A stretch of DNA of 40,838 bases from Lachnospiraceae bacterium (lineage in GTDB: Bacteria > Bacillota > Clostridia > Lachnospirales > Lachnospiraceae), in the NCBI GenBank assembly GCA_017627275.1, contig JAGAHC010000052.1, positions 1 to 40,838 of the forward strand. Direction: 5' to 3'. Numbering within the stretch: position 1 is the first letter of the stretch; each line of letters starts with the position of its first letter. Below, in pieces: positions 40,776-40,838 of the stretch. The notes under the pieces were generated by a model, which was not told the DNA's origin, searched no databases, and was given only the letters and a program-made list of their open reading frames with translations. Both the position numbers and the translations under genes were made by a program.

Positions 40776-40838
40776 TAGAACCTTGAAAACAGCATGATGA
40801 GCAGAGCATCCGTAAGGGTGCTCAGAACGAGGATCGTA
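40776..40838 (+). other. boxA-like sequence and hairpin at the window edge
   Basis: AGAACCTTGAAAACAGCAT (40776-40794) resembles the boxA region (TCTTTGAAAACT) found in rRNA leaders and 16S-23S spacers of Firmicutes. A hairpin GAGCATCC/GGGTGCTC follows near 40803-40822. What it leads into lies outside the window. Confidence 0.3.

Noticed and set aside
1..40838. CRISPR arrays, restriction systems or prophage genes
   Set aside because: No regularly spaced repeats, cas, restriction, integrase or phage structural genes are visible; the HigB-like toxin's phage-derived family name alone is not evidence of a prophage.

Overview
The window is a chromosomal segment of a low-G+C-phylum (Bacillota) anaerobe, most likely a Clostridia member close to Lachnospiraceae. 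This rests on gene content: a purECFMN-type operon without purK, a single-chain PurL, the Cys-less 'MGGFFG' form of PurF, an archaeal-type IMP cyclohydrolase, a DUF5688-type protein, strong AGGAGG-like ribosome binding sites and Gram-positive signals (a GAAC-N4-GTTC SOS box and a yybP-ykoY riboswitch). The core is moderately G+C-rich. The left end (about 240-2880) and the stretch 37430-39390 are visibly more A+T-rich and read as accessory islands; each carries a toxin-antitoxin module.

Left accessory part (1-2880): the 3' end of an IS1182-like transposase, a divergent XRE regulator, a lipoprotein with an internally duplicated domain, a zinc-ribbon membrane protein and a HigBA-like toxin-antitoxin pair. 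Next come homoserine dehydrogenase (minus strand), an alpha/beta hydrolase and IMP dehydrogenase guaB (minus strand).

Central purine block (6800-18282): guaB is divergent from one long purE-purC-purF-purM-purN-purO-like-AICARFT-purD-purL operon. Together these genes cover almost the whole route from PRPP to IMP, and guaB takes IMP to XMP. purB and purK are not in the window. The last two steps to IMP are done by two separate proteins (a stand-alone AICAR transformylase and a PurO-type cyclohydrolase) instead of a fused PurH. PurF lacks the N-terminal catalytic cysteine of its glutaminase half.

Transport block (18283-26702): an NhaC-type antiporter and a DMT permease on the minus strand, tRNA-Ala(GGC) followed by a compact multi-hairpin element, an ABC ATPase with a duplicated FtsX-type permease, a second DMT permease and a Na/Pi-cotransporter-PhoU fusion.

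Metabolic operon (26814-34161): argH, fumC, a membrane GGDEF(degenerate)-EAL protein, a class I aminotransferase, pepT and a small DUF454/YbaN-like protein are tightly packed. ArgH makes fumarate and FumC hydrates it.

Right part (34188-40838): a small gene under a promoter whose spacer contains a perfect LexA/DinR box, a DUF5688-like gene, and a second Na/Pi-PhoU protein preceded by a well-formed yybP-ykoY (Mn2+) riboswitch with an overlapping intrinsic terminator. There follow an AbrB/PIN toxin-antitoxin pair with a perfect 21-nt palindromic operator, a secreted DNA-entry-type nuclease, a decayed glycerate 2-kinase (MOFRL) fragment and a P1-family peptidase. Short intergenic hairpins sharing a GGAACCACT core recur through the window. 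The observations I rate highest are the Mn riboswitch in front of a phosphate-transporter-like gene, the SOS-controlled small gene, the Cys-less PurF and the structured element downstream of the tRNA.
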